DNA from: Pseudoduganella violacea
GTDB taxonomy: Bacteria > Pseudomonadota > Gammaproteobacteria > Burkholderiales > Burkholderiaceae_D
Reading direction: 5' to 3'
DNA: 48,839 bases
Assembly (NCBI RefSeq): GCF_014191875.1
Contig: NZ_JACHXD010000027.1
Location: 1-48,839 of the forward strand
In this document: positions 33,014 through 41,818 of the stretch, in pieces
Numbering within the stretch: position 1 is the stretch's first letter
How the letters are laid out: each line of letters begins with the position of its first letter
The notes under the pieces: generated by a model
Seen by the model: only the letters and a program-made list of their open reading frames with translations
What the model was told of the DNA's origin: nothing
Databases searched by the model: none
Program-made: the position numbers and the translations under genes

Positions 33014-34116
33014 TGCACTCCACGCAAACAGGTGGCGGCTCCACGCCACCACTGCCGGAACGCACGCAAGCCTTGCTCGCCGGCCTGCCGCGATTCAGCG
33101 TCATGCAAACTGGTCTCAGCCTGCTGGCGCTGGCCGTGGTGGCCGGCCTGGCCTGGCTGCGCAAGGAACATCTATGGCTGGCCACCTTCATCCTGCTCCT
33201 GCTGCCGCCCATCATCGGCAGCGCCGGCCTGCAAGGCTGGCGCCTGCTGCTGCAATGGCTGGCGCGCCGCCCGCGTCTGGCCCGGCTGCTGCCGCGACGG
33301 CGCAATGGCTGGCGTCTGAGCTGGCTGGTGCTGGCCATCTCGCTGGCGGCAGGCAGCTATCTGGCCCTGCGCGCCTACCTGGCCTGGAATGCGCGCCATG
33401 AACTTCTTGGTCTCACCGGCGAACAAGCCCTGGCCTGCGCCCTGGCCTGCGGCGCCCTGCTGCTCGGCATTCCGCTGTGGCAGGCGCAGAACCAGGCCGG
33501 GACGCTGCAACTGGCGCACCTCAAGCAGGCGGCCCTGTCGGCTGAATTGAAAGCCCTGCAAGCCCAGGTCGAACCTCACTTCCTGTATAACACCCTGGCC
33601 AACACGCGCTATTTGGCGCGCCACGATCCGCAAAAAGCCGTGCAGATGCTGGACCACCTGATCGCCTATCTGCACAGCGCCTTGCCCGATATGCGCAGCC
33701 ATGCTTCCACCTTGGCGCGCGAATGCGAGCTGGCGGAGCACTATCTGGCCCTGATGGCGATTCGTTTTGGCGAGCGCCTGTCCGTCAAGGTGGCGTATCC
33801 CGCAACGCTGGGCGCCAGCGCAATGCCGCCGCTGCTGCTGATGTCCCTGGTGGAAAACGCGATCCGGCATGGCGTTGAGCCGCAACCCGGCGCCGTGCAT
33901 GTGGAAGTAGCGGCGCTGGCGGCAGGCTCGCATTTGCAGATCATCGTCAGCGATAATGGCGCCGGCCTGGGAACCACGGTGATGGGCAGCGGCGTCGGCT
34001 TGCGCAATCTGCGCGAGCGGCTGGCGGCGCGCTACGGCGGCAATGCCGGCTTTGACTTGCGCACCGGCGCCCATGGACGCACCGAGGCCGAACTGCTGCT
34101 ACCCTTGAAAGAATAA
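33013..34116 (+). CDS. LytS/YehU-type sensor histidine kinase
   Basis: The start is fixed by the TGATG overlap with the upstream gene. The 367-residue protein has four predicted membrane helices (about 31–49, 54–72, 103–122, 138–156), then a His_kinase domain with phospho-acceptor His189 in QVEPHFLYNTLANTR and an ATPase domain with N-box Glu281–Asn282 (SLVENAIRHG), DNGAG (314–318) and GVGL (327–330). There is no large periplasmic domain, so the signal may be presented by the exported partner or sensed in the membrane. The regulator gene begins directly after its stop. Confidence 0.92.
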   Translation: MHSTQTGGGSTPPLPERTQALLAGLPRFSVMQTGLSLLALAVVAGLAWLRKEHLWLATFILLLLPPIIGSAGLQGWRLLLQWLARRPRLARLLPRRRNGWRLSWLVLAISLAAGSYLALRAYLAWNARHELLGLTGEQALACALACGALLLGIPLWQAQNQAGTLQLAHLKQAALSAELKALQAQVEPHFLYNTLANTRYLARHDPQKAVQMLDHLIAYLHSALPDMRSHASTLARECELAEHYLALMAIRFGERLSVKVAYPATLGASAMPPLLLMSLVENAIRHGVEPQPGAVHVEVAALAAGSHLQIIVSDNGAGLGTTVMGSGVGLRNLRERLAARYGGNAGFDLRTGAHGRTEAELLLPLKE

Positions 34117-34869
34117 ATGCAAGAAAACGATATGCTCCGCCCGCGCATCCTGATCGCCGACGACGAGCCGCTGTTGCGTGCCGAATTGCGCGAATCGCTG
34201 CGCCGGCTATGGCCGGAAGCGGATATCGTGGCCGAGGCGGCCGATGGCTACGAGGCGCTACGTCTGGCGCGCGAACACCAACCCGACGCGGCATTTCTCG
34301 ATATCCGCATGCCGGGCTTGAATGGACTGGAACTGGCTGCTGCCTTTGGCCTGCGCACCCATGTGGTCTTTGTCACGGCTTACCAGGAACACGCACTGGC
34401 CGCCTTCGACAGCGGCGCGCTCGATTATGTGCTGAAGCCGACCGATCCACTGCGCCTGGCGCGCGCCATCGAACGGCTGCGGACGCGGATGAGCAGCCCG
34501 CCGCCCGATCTGCGCCAGCTTGCGCGCACGCTGGCAATCAAACCGACAGCGCCGGCCTGGCTGCAAGCCTCGGTCGGCAATACCATCCACTTCATCGCAC
34601 CGGAAGACGTGATCTACTTCTGCGCCGAGACCAAATATACGCGCGTGGTGACGACGCAGTTGGAGGCGCATATCCGCACACCCCTGAAAGAGCTGGCCGA
34701 CGCGCTGGGAGAACAGTTCTGGCAAATCCATCGCGGCTATGTGGTGGCGCTCAAGCATATTGCCGCCGCAGTGCGCGACGAGGATGGCGCGCTGTGGCTG
34801 AAACTGCGCGGCCATGCCGCGCGGCTGCCGGTCAGCCAGCGCTACCAGCACCGCTTCAAAGGCATGTAG
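34117..34869 (+). CDS. LytTR-family response regulator
   Basis: This 250-residue regulator starts at ATG immediately after the kinase TAA; a second ATG at codon 6 is possible. The receiver has Asp15/Asp16, phospho-acceptor Asp62 (FLDIRMPG), Thr87 and Lys107. The LytTR DNA-binding domain (about 148–247) shows VIYFCAETKYTRVVT and WQIHRGYVVAL. It completes the three-gene unit with the exported protein and the kinase. Its stop lies 4 bases from the convergent ribE stop. Confidence 0.94.
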   Translation: MQENDMLRPRILIADDEPLLRAELRESLRRLWPEADIVAEAADGYEALRLAREHQPDAAFLDIRMPGLNGLELAAAFGLRTHVVFVTAYQEHALAAFDSGALDYVLKPTDPLRLARAIERLRTRMSSPPPDLRQLARTLAIKPTAPAWLQASVGNTIHFIAPEDVIYFCAETKYTRVVTTQLEAHIRTPLKELADALGEQFWQIHRGYVVALKHIAAAVRDEDGALWLKLRGHAARLPVSQRYQHRFKGM

Positions 34870-34873
34870 GAAA

Positions 34874-35509
34874 TCAGCCGGCGGCTTTTTCCACCGACAG
34901 CATGCGCTCCACATAACGCGCGATCAGGTCGATTTCCAGATTGACCTTGGCGCCGGCCTTCAAGTGCTTGAGGGTCGTGACCTGGATGGTGTGCGGGATC
35001 AGGTTAATGGAGAACTGGCAGACCATATCCGCGCCGCTGCCGATGTCCTCGACGCGGTTGACCGTCAGCGAGACGCCGTTGACCACCACCGAGCCTTTGA
35101 AGGCCAGGTATTTGGCCAGCTCGCGCGGCGCCTCGATCACCAGCTCCCAGGATTCGCCGACCGGCTCGAACTTGCGCACCACACCCAGGCCATCGACGTG
35201 GCCGGAGACCAGGTGGCCGCCCAGGCGCTCGGCCAAGGTCAGCGCTTTTTCCAGATTCACTTCGGTGGTGGTGTCCAGGCCCACGGTGCAGTTCAGGCTT
35301 TCGCGCGAGACGTCGACGGTGAAGCCGCTGGCGCTCTTTTCCACCACGGTCATGCAGGCGCCGTTGATGGCGATGGAATCGCCCAGGGCCACGTCAGCCA
35401 GCGGCAGGCCGCCCGCGTCGATATTCAGGCGCACGCCAGCATCCAGGCCGCCTTCCAGCGGGGTGACGGTGTTGATTTTGCCGACTGCGGCAACGATACC
35501 AGTAAACAT
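34874..35509 (-). CDS. ribE: riboflavin synthase alpha chain
   Basis: The 211-residue protein is made of two similar barrel halves, starting MFTGIVAAVGKI and repeating with GHLVSGHVDG and VVNGVSLTVN. It dismutates two lumazine molecules into riboflavin. It lies 12 bases after ribD on the same strand, so it closes a run that starts with the pilin genes. The length fits the family (about 213). Confidence 0.97.
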   Translation of the reverse strand: MFTGIVAAVGKINTVTPLEGGLDAGVRLNIDAGGLPLADVALGDSIAINGACMTVVEKSASGFTVDVSRESLNCTVGLDTTTEVNLEKALTLAERLGGHLVSGHVDGLGVVRKFEPVGESWELVIEAPRELAKYLAFKGSVVVNGVSLTVNRVEDIGSGADMVCQFSINLIPHTIQVTTLKHLKAGAKVNLEIDLIARYVERMLSVEKAAG

Positions 35510-35521
35510 TGGGATACCAAT

Positions 35522-36619
35522 CTATTGTGGGTTGAATCGGGCAAGAATACGCAGGTCGCTGCCGACCTGCTTAAACTCATGGAATTTCAAATCGTATTTT
35601 CCGCTCAGCTCAGCGAGCGCGGGCAACGCGAACATGCCTTGCGCGTCGCCCAGCAGCATCGGCGCCAGATAGAGCAGCAGCTCGTCCACGCAGCCTTCAC
35701 GGATCAGGGATCCATTCAGCTTGGAACCGGCTTCCACGTGCAGCTCGTTGATCTGGCGCCGTCCCAGCTCGCGCATCAGCTCCGGCAGGTCGACCTTGCC
35801 ATGCGCGTTCGGCAGCACGATGATCTCGGCGCCCCGCTCGCGCAAGGCCGCCTCTTTTTCCGGATTGGCGGCCGCCGCCACGATCCACGTCCCGCCGCCT
35901 TCCAGGATGCGGGCGGACGGGCTGATTTCAAGCTTGCTGTCGACGACGATGCGGCGCGGCTGGCGCGGCGTCTCCACCGAGCGCACATTCAGCTGGGGAT
36001 CGTCGGCCTTGACCGTGCCGATGCCGGTCAGGATGGCGCAGGCGCGGGCGCGCCAGGCGTGGCCGTCGGCGCGGGCTTCGGGGCCGGTGATCCATTGGCT
36101 CTGGCCATTGTGCAGGGCTGTCATGCCATCCAGGCTGGCGGCCGACTTCATGCGCACCCAGGGCTGGCCGCGCCGCATGCGCGAGAAGAAGCCGATATTC
36201 ATTTCATGGGCCTCAGCTGCCAGCAGGCCGCTCGCCACCTCGATGCCGGCCGCCGCCAGCTTGCGCATGCCCTGCCCCGCCACCAGCGGATTCGGGTCTT
36301 CCATCGCCGCCACCACGCGTCCCAGGCCGGCGCGCACCAGGGCGTCGGCGCAAGGCGGGGTGCGGCCATGGTGGCTGCACGGCTCCAGCGTCACATAGGC
36401 GGTGGCGCCGCGCACGTCGTGGCCGCGCTGCCGGGCATCCTTCATGGCCTGGATTTCGGCGTGGTCCTGGCCGGCGGCCTGGGTCACGCCAGCGCCGATC
36501 ACTTCGCCGTCGCGCACGATCACGCAGCCGATGCGCGGGTTCGGGGACGTGGTGTACAAGCCTTTCCCCGCCCATTCCAGGGCCAGGCGCATGCCTTCCA
36601 GATCGCTTGCAATCTTCAT
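35522..36619 (-). CDS. ribD: bifunctional riboflavin deaminase/reductase RibD
   Basis: The 365-residue protein has an N-terminal zinc deaminase domain (1–145) with HAEIQAM and PCSHHGRTPPC (zinc His and two Cys), and a C-terminal reductase domain (about 147–360) with SLDGMTALHNGQSQWITG and EAGSKLNGSLI. It catalyses steps two and three of riboflavin synthesis. The gap to the upstream fimT/gspH gene is 9 bases, so co-transcription with the pilin genes is likely. Confidence 0.97.
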   Translation of the reverse strand: MKIASDLEGMRLALEWAGKGLYTTSPNPRIGCVIVRDGEVIGAGVTQAAGQDHAEIQAMKDARQRGHDVRGATAYVTLEPCSHHGRTPPCADALVRAGLGRVVAAMEDPNPLVAGQGMRKLAAAGIEVASGLLAAEAHEMNIGFFSRMRRGQPWVRMKSAASLDGMTALHNGQSQWITGPEARADGHAWRARACAILTGIGTVKADDPQLNVRSVETPRQPRRIVVDSKLEISPSARILEGGGTWIVAAAANPEKEAALRERGAEIIVLPNAHGKVDLPELMRELGRRQINELHVEAGSKLNGSLIREGCVDELLLYLAPMLLGDAQGMFALPALAELSGKYDLKFHEFKQVGSDLRILARFNPQ

Positions 36620-36628
36620 CTTGTCTGC

Positions 36629-37180
36629 CTAAGGGGCCGCTGCGCCGCAGGCGGCCGGTTCGCCGAGCGGGTCGCATAAGCGCGCCCTGCCCAGCATATT
36701 GATTACGATGCGGCGGCGCTGGCCGCCCAATTCCAGCGTCAGCGTGCCCCAGCGGGCGGCCTGGCTGTTGGTGGCGGCGCAACCGCGTCCGGCCATATTA
36801 TAGGCAATATAGGGCGGGCTTGCGGGCGAGGAAAACTTCGACTCGCCACGCAGGCCTTGCGGCAGGGGATCGTGGCGCGCCAGCAGCGCTTCGCCGGCAT
36901 CGCGGCGCTGGTTGGCGTTGCGGTCGATGAATATCTGCCAGCCCTGCGCCCAGTCGTCGCCGCTGGACGCGAGCAGCACGGTGCGGCCACGCGCAATGGC
37001 TTGCGAACGCGCCAGGTTGATGGCCGCCAGCAGGTCAGCGGCGGCAACGCGCAACTGCTGGCCTTCGATGACGCTGCGGAAGCTGGGCGCGGCAACGCCC
37101 AGCAGCAAGGTTGCAATGGCCAGCACCAGCAGCAGTTCAAGCAGGCTGAAACCGGGGCGCCGGCCTTTCAGCGCCAGCAT
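36629..37180 (-). CDS. fimT: GspH/FimT family pseudopilin
   Basis: ATG 37180 gives a 183-residue protein with prepilin leader ending GRRPG and mature FSLLELLLVLAIATLLLGVAAPSF; the longer frame lies inside pilE. The cleavage Gly and Glu5 are present. GspH/FimT domain follows (about 45–170) with IEGQQLRVAAADLLAAINLARSQAIARG seen in two parts. It starts 13 bases inside the end of pilE. It is a minor pilin that primes pilus assembly. Confidence 0.88.
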   Translation of the reverse strand: MLALKGRRPGFSLLELLLVLAIATLLLGVAAPSFRSVIEGQQLRVAAADLLAAINLARSQAIARGRTVLLASSGDDWAQGWQIFIDRNANQRRDAGEALLARHDPLPQGLRGESKFSSPASPPYIAYNMAGRGCAATNSQAARWGTLTLELGGQRRRIVINMLGRARLCDPLGEPAACGAAAP

Positions 37181-37614
37181 TGCAGGGCGGGGCCGGAGGC
37201 CAGGCGCAGGCCGGTGCTGGTCAGCGTCAAGGCTTCGCATTGGCGGTCCTTGAAGCGGGCGTCCACGCGCCGCGTGCCGGGCGTGGCGACCAGCTGGATG
37301 CAGTTGCGGATTTCCTCGCCTTCGCAGGCCCGCCCTTCCACCTCGTAAGCGCTGGTTTCGGCCTTGCGCCCCGTCCACCACTGGAACTGGCGGGCGGCCG
37401 GATCGCTGGCGGCGGACGAAAAAGCGATATAGGTATTGTGCTGGGTGAAGTAGCGCTCCTGCTGCTGCATCAGCGCCAGCAGCAAGGCTTGCGCCTCGAT
37501 GCGGCGGGCGCGGATCACGGCACTGTTCCAGGCCGGCAGCGCGGCCCCGGCAACGATGGCCAGAATGGCCAGCGCGACCATCATTTCGATGAGCGAAAAA
37601 CCTTGCCTGCGCAT
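37168..37614 (-). CDS. pilE: minor type IV pilin PilE
   Basis: The 148-residue prepilin has a very short leader (MRRQG) and mature FSLIEMMVALAILAIVAGAALP, with Glu5. It contains the ALLLALMQQQERYFTQHNTY motif of the minor pilin PilE family and a C-terminal Cys pair (RQCEAL ... LQCWR). It follows pilX by 18 bases, where pilY1 would often stand. PilD would cleave it; no pilD is in the window. Confidence 0.88.
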   Translation of the reverse strand: MRRQGFSLIEMMVALAILAIVAGAALPAWNSAVIRARRIEAQALLLALMQQQERYFTQHNTYIAFSSAASDPAARQFQWWTGRKAETSAYEVEGRACEGEEIRNCIQLVATPGTRRVDARFKDRQCEALTLTSTGLRLASGPALQCWR

Positions 37615-37632
37615 GATGCCCCTCCCTTCAAG

Positions 37633-38274
37633 CTATTTGCGCTTTGCCGCCTCGTGCAGTTCGCGCCAGTTCGATATTTCGCGCCAGCTGAGCCGCCCGG
37701 CAGGCACCGCCTTGTCGGCCAGCGTGACTTGCAGCACCACTTCGGCGCTCGGGCGCGGCCCGAAGCCGATGGCTGTCACACGGTAGTAGTGGTGCAGCGG
37801 AGTGGCGGCGTCCTCGCCCGGCAAGCTGTATGGCTGGCGCTCGATCACATAGCGGGGACGCGCAAAAGGCAGCGTTCCGCGTCCGGTTTCCATGGCGGCG
37901 CCGGTAAAGCGGCCGAAAGCCACGCCCGCCGCGGCCAGATCCACGCGCTGCCATACGGGCGCTTCGCCCTCCACGCCGCAACACAGGCCTGCGGCCGACG
38001 CCATGCCGCCGCAATCGGCGGTGAAGGCGCTACCGTCGCCGCTGAAGTGAGCGCCGCGCTCGGGCGGGACGCCGGGCGCGCCGCCGATATCTTTTTCCGC
38101 GTCCATCAACGCATCCTCCGCAGCCTGGAAAGCCACCAGCCGGTCGCGTTCGGCCCGCGCCGCCATCTCGTCCTGCAAAGCCATTTGCGCACCCGACGCC
38201 CCCAGCAGCAGTATCCCGGCCAGCATCAGCAACACGACCAGCAGGGTGGCGCCCCCTTCCCTCTTGCGCCGCAT
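37633..38274 (-). CDS. pilX: minor pilin PilX
   Basis: The 213-residue protein has the PilX-type N-terminus: basic leader RRKREGG, then ATLLVVLLMLAGILLLGASGAQMALQDEMAAR with the PilX/PilW domain and RDRLVAFQAAEDALMDAE (about 43–60). It starts 3 bases after pilW. The leader has Gly-Gly before Ala, a normal prepilin site. It is part of the minor pilin priming complex at the pilus tip. Confidence 0.88.
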   Translation of the reverse strand: MRRKREGGATLLVVLLMLAGILLLGASGAQMALQDEMAARAERDRLVAFQAAEDALMDAEKDIGGAPGVPPERGAHFSGDGSAFTADCGGMASAAGLCCGVEGEAPVWQRVDLAAAGVAFGRFTGAAMETGRGTLPFARPRYVIERQPYSLPGEDAATPLHHYYRVTAIGFGPRPSAEVVLQVTLADKAVPAGRLSWREISNWRELHEAAKRK

Positions 38275-38277
38275 GCC

Positions 38278-39240
38278 TCAACCCTTGCCGGTATTGCGCA
38301 AGACAACCGAGATGGCGAACAGGCGCCGCGCGCGTTCCCGCAGGGATTTCGGCATGGCCGCTTCATCGACCAGGGCATCCGGTTCGTCCGCCTGCTGCGG
38401 GCCAAACAGCGCATAGCGCAGCGGCGGCCCGGCTGGGCGCGAGGCAAACTCGCCATGCAGCAGCAAGGCCACGCGCACGCTGGCGATACGCTTCCAATGG
38501 GTCTTGCGGTTGCGCTCAAGCTGCCGCTCGCCGGCGCTGCCGGCCGCCAGCACCAGGGCCTCGTCCAGCGCATTGATCTCGGTCGCGTTCAGGAAGCGGT
38601 TGGGAATGCCGTCGGGCGGCGTGTCGGTATCCAGCCCATACAGCACCTGGAAGGCGTCGACGCCGCGCACCAGCGCATCGGAGGTCCAGCCGGAATCGGC
38701 GCGGTATTTGCAGCGCAGTTCGGCCTCGCCGTCGGCCGCCAGCGCCACGTAGAAAATGCTCCAGCCCTGCTCCGCCTCGGACGCGCCACCGCCCACGGCG
38801 AAACCGGCGCAGTTGAGCGCCGAACCATCCGCAGCAAAAGCGCCGGACCCGAAGCCGGAACCGGAAAAACGCAGCGCCAGCACGTCGCTGCCATTGACAG
38901 CTCCCGGCCGCGCGCCATCGATGGCCTGGCTGGCGCGCGGCAAGGTGTGCGCATCCAGGCCGGCAATGCTGGCGCTGCGCTCCGCCGGCACGCCGGGCGC
39001 CTGCCCCGGCTCCCAGTTGACGAAAGCAGCCTGGCGCAACGCCTGTCCGATCAGCGCCAGCGCCAGCCTGCCGCCATCATCCAGCCGTACATGGGCGCCA
39101 TGATTGACATACGCCGCATTGCTGGCGACGAGCATGCCGGCGGCGGCCAGCGCCAACGCCATGCCCAGCAACAGCGCCACCATCATTTCGGCCAGGCCCA
39201 TGCCGGCGCAGCCCTCCCGGCCGGCAAAATACCTTCTCAT
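38278..39240 (-). CDS. pilW: minor pilin PilW
   Basis: The 320-residue protein has the prepilin segment MGLAEMMVALLLGMALALAAAG after a 13-residue leader (CAG/MGLAE) and a long C-terminal pilin-like region with scattered Cys. Length and position fit PilW. ATG overlaps the pilV stop (ATGA, 39237–39240). The cleavage-site Gly is followed by Met, which PilD tolerates. Confidence 0.87.
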   Translation of the reverse strand: MRRYFAGREGCAGMGLAEMMVALLLGMALALAAAGMLVASNAAYVNHGAHVRLDDGGRLALALIGQALRQAAFVNWEPGQAPGVPAERSASIAGLDAHTLPRASQAIDGARPGAVNGSDVLALRFSGSGFGSGAFAADGSALNCAGFAVGGGASEAEQGWSIFYVALAADGEAELRCKYRADSGWTSDALVRGVDAFQVLYGLDTDTPPDGIPNRFLNATEINALDEALVLAAGSAGERQLERNRKTHWKRIASVRVALLLHGEFASRPAGPPLRYALFGPQQADEPDALVDEAAMPKSLRERARRLFAISVVLRNTGKG

Positions 39241-39794
39241 AACGTCAGTCCGGCCAGCACCAGCACCGCGGCCGGCGGCTGTTCATCCGTCGCCGCCTGG
39301 GCCGGCGTGCCGTCGGGATTGCGGGCGCGCCAACCGAGTTTGATCACCAAGGGAGCGCCCGCCGCATTGCTGCATTCCCAGCGCGGCCGGCCAGCGGCCC
39401 AGGTGGCGGCATCGCGGCAGATGCGCGCGCGGCCGCCGGGCAGACTGTCATGCACCAGCTGCTGGAATTGGTAGGCATCGAAACGCGCCATTTCCCCGCT
39501 GGTGCAGGCGGCGGCACGGCATTGGCGCGCGGGCAGCTGCGGCTCGCCTTCGCGCGCCGATTCGTAGTCGAGTTCAAGGTAGAGATGGGCCGAAGCGGCA
39601 TTGGCGCGGATGCGGTCGGCCATATCGGCCGCCATCCGCATGGCCGCCGACAGCGTGGCCGATTCGTGCCGGGTGCGCAGCGCATGCAGCTGCATGGCCG
39701 AGGCGCCGATCACGCCCATCGCCAGCAGCAGCATCGCCACCAGCACTTCCAGCAGGCTGAAACCCGCCGCGGCCGTCATTTTCCGAGTGCCCAT
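39237..39794 (-). CDS. pilV: minor pilin PilV
   Basis: The 185-residue protein has prepilin site AAAG/FSLLEVLVAMLLLAMGVIGASAMQL, typical of PilV, followed by RTRHESATLSAAMRMAADMADRIRAN and a C-terminal domain with Cys. It is first in the minor pilin run pilV–pilW–pilX–pilE–fimT and overlaps pilW. The 137 bases before it, to nrdR, should hold the promoter unless nrdR reads through. Confidence 0.9.
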   Translation of the reverse strand: MGTRKMTAAAGFSLLEVLVAMLLLAMGVIGASAMQLHALRTRHESATLSAAMRMAADMADRIRANAASAHLYLELDYESAREGEPQLPARQCRAAACTSGEMARFDAYQFQQLVHDSLPGGRARICRDAATWAAGRPRWECSNAAGAPLVIKLGWRARNPDGTPAQAATDEQPPAAVLVLAGLTL

Positions 39795-39931
39795 GATCCG
39801 CCTCCCGTCCCGATACAGGCAAGTTAGCAGCTAGCTCAGGTGGGGGTTTGCGCCCGCGCAAAGGCGAACGTGATCGGCACAAATTTCCAAATGAAATTTG
39901 TGCTGGAGACTTGCAAATGGAATGTAAGGGA

Positions 39932-40402
39932 TCAGCCCTGGCGCGGCTTGCCGCCCTGGCCGACTTCTTCGATCGCGTCCTGGAACTCGGCCAGGTCTTC
40001 GAAGTTCTTGTACACCGAGGCGAAGCGGATATAGGCGACCTTGTCCAGACGCTGCAATTCCTGCATCACCAGCTCGCCCACGTAGCCGGAATCGACTTCG
40101 CGCTTGCCACTGGTCAGCAGCTTTTCCTCGATCGACTGTATCGCCAGGTCGACCGCCGAAGCCGCCACCGGACGCTTGCGCAACGCCAGCGACAGGCTGC
40201 CGCGCAGCTTGGCCGGGTCGTAGTCGGTACGGTTGCCGTTCTTTTTCACCACCGACGGCATCATCAGCTCGATGCGCTCATAGGTGGTAAAGCGCTTGTC
40301 GCAGTTGCCGCAGCGCCGGCGGCGCTTGATGACGTCGCCCTCCTCCGATACGCGCGTATCGAGGACATGGGTTTCGCCGTGCTGGCAGAAAGGACATTTC
40401 AT
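39932..40402 (-). CDS. nrdR: transcriptional repressor NrdR
   Basis: The 156-residue protein has a zinc ribbon (Cys3, Cys6, Cys31, Cys34: CPFC ... CGNC) and an ATP-cone (about 49–139) with KNGNRTDYDPAKLRGSLSLA. It represses ribonucleotide reductase genes in response to dATP/ATP. It follows glyA on the same strand, but an intrinsic terminator lies between them. Confidence 0.97.
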   Translation of the reverse strand: MKCPFCQHGETHVLDTRVSEEGDVIKRRRRCGNCDKRFTTYERIELMMPSVVKKNGNRTDYDPAKLRGSLSLALRKRPVAASAVDLAIQSIEEKLLTSGKREVDSGYVGELVMQELQRLDKVAYIRFASVYKNFEDLAEFQDAIEEVGQGGKPRQG

Positions 40403-40424
40403 AGTGTGCGCTAAAAATAGAATG

Positions 40425-40453
40425 AAAAAGCGCCGGACCTTGCGGCCCGGCGC
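40425..40453 (-). terminator. intrinsic terminator of glyA
   Basis: On the minus strand the stem GCGCCGGGCC / GGTCCGGCGC (one G·U) with a GCAA tetraloop is followed by five T. It begins 23 bases after the glyA stop, so nrdR probably depends on its own promoter or on read-through. Confidence 0.88.
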
Positions 40454-40475
40454 CCCGATATTACCAACCGCCCGA

Positions 40476-41720
40476 TCAGGCGTAAACTGGGTACTTGTCA
40501 GCCAAGACCTTCACTGCGGCTTTCACGCGCTCGATGGTGGCGGCGTCCTTCGGATTATCCAGCACGTCGGCGACCAGGTTGGCGACTTCCACCGCTTCCG
40601 CTTCCTTGAAGCCGCGCGTGGTCAGGGCCGGGCTGCCCAGGCGAATGCCGGACGTCACGAATGGCTTCTCAGGATCGTTCGGGATGCCGTTCTTGTTGCA
40701 GGTGATGTGGGCCTGGCCCAGCACCGCCTCGGCTTCCTTGCCGGTCAGCTTCTTCGGACGCAGGTCCACCAGGAACACGTGCGACTCGGTGCCGCCGGAC
40801 ACGATGCGCAGGCCGCGCTCGATCAGGGTGCGCGCCATGGCGTCGGCGTTCTTGATCACTTGCTTCTGGTATTCCACGAATTCAGGGCTCAGCGCTTCCT
40901 TGAAGGCGACAGCCTTGCCGGCGATCACGTGCATCAGCGGGCCACCCTGGATGCCTGGGAAGATCGAGGAGTTGATGATCTTCTCGTGCTCGGCCTTCAT
41001 CAGGATGATGCCGCCGCGCGGGCCGCGCAGGGATTTGTGGGTGGTCGAGGTGACGAAGTCGGCGTGCGGCACCGGGTTCGGATACAGGCCGGCGGCGATC
41101 AGGCCGGCGTAGTGGGCCATATCGACCATGAAGTAAGCGCCAACGGCTTTCGCCACCTTGGCGAAGCGCTCGAAGTCGATCTTTTTGGAGAAGGCCGATG
41201 CGCCGGCGATGATCAGCTTAGGCTTGCTTTCGTGGGCCAGGCGCTCCATCGCCTCGTAATCGATGTCTTCTTCGGCGGTCAGGCCGTAGGACACGACGTT
41301 GAACCATTTGCCCGACATATTCAGGGCCATGCCATGGGTCAGGTGGCCGCCTTCGGCCAGCGACATGCCCATGATGGTGTCGCCCGGTTTCAGCACGGCG
41401 AAGAAGACGCCCTGGTTGGCTTGCGAACCGGAATTCGGCTGCACATTGGCCGCTTCGGCGCCGAACAGCTGCTTCACGCGGTCGATCGCCAGCTGCTCGA
41501 CCACGTCCACGTGTTCGCAGCCGCCGTAGTAGCGCTTGCCTGGGTAGCCTTCGGCGTATTTATTGGTCAGCTGCGAGCCCTGGGCTTGCATCACGGCTGG
41601 CGAGGTGTAGTTCTCGGACGCGATCAGTTCGATATGGTCGTGCTGGCGCACGTTTTCGGCCTGGATGGCGGCAAACAGCTCTGGGTCAACGTTGGCGAGG
41701 GTGTGATCTTTTGCAAACAT
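40476..41720 (-). CDS. glyA: serine hydroxymethyltransferase
   Basis: ATG 41720 follows TTGGAG and gives the family N-terminus MFAKDHTLANVDPELF; the longer frame reads into the leader RNA. The 414-residue PLP enzyme has ASENYTSPAVMQAQGS, YPGKRYYGGCE and the PLP lysine in STTHKSLRGPRGG (about 226–238). It interconverts serine and glycine with tetrahydrofolate. A ZTP riboswitch in its leader links it to folate-dependent purine synthesis. Confidence 0.97.
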   Translation of the reverse strand: MFAKDHTLANVDPELFAAIQAENVRQHDHIELIASENYTSPAVMQAQGSQLTNKYAEGYPGKRYYGGCEHVDVVEQLAIDRVKQLFGAEAANVQPNSGSQANQGVFFAVLKPGDTIMGMSLAEGGHLTHGMALNMSGKWFNVVSYGLTAEEDIDYEAMERLAHESKPKLIIAGASAFSKKIDFERFAKVAKAVGAYFMVDMAHYAGLIAAGLYPNPVPHADFVTSTTHKSLRGPRGGIILMKAEHEKIINSSIFPGIQGGPLMHVIAGKAVAFKEALSPEFVEYQKQVIKNADAMARTLIERGLRIVSGGTESHVFLVDLRPKKLTGKEAEAVLGQAHITCNKNGIPNDPEKPFVTSGIRLGSPALTTRGFKEAEAVEVANLVADVLDNPKDAATIERVKAAVKVLADKYPVYA

Positions 41721-41818
41721 GAAAAAACTCCAATTGAGAGTATTACTGGCAGGTTGGATCGAATGAGGGGAGCCGGATAGGGTATAGGCAGCCTCTTCGC
41801 ACGAGTCCATCGATAGGC

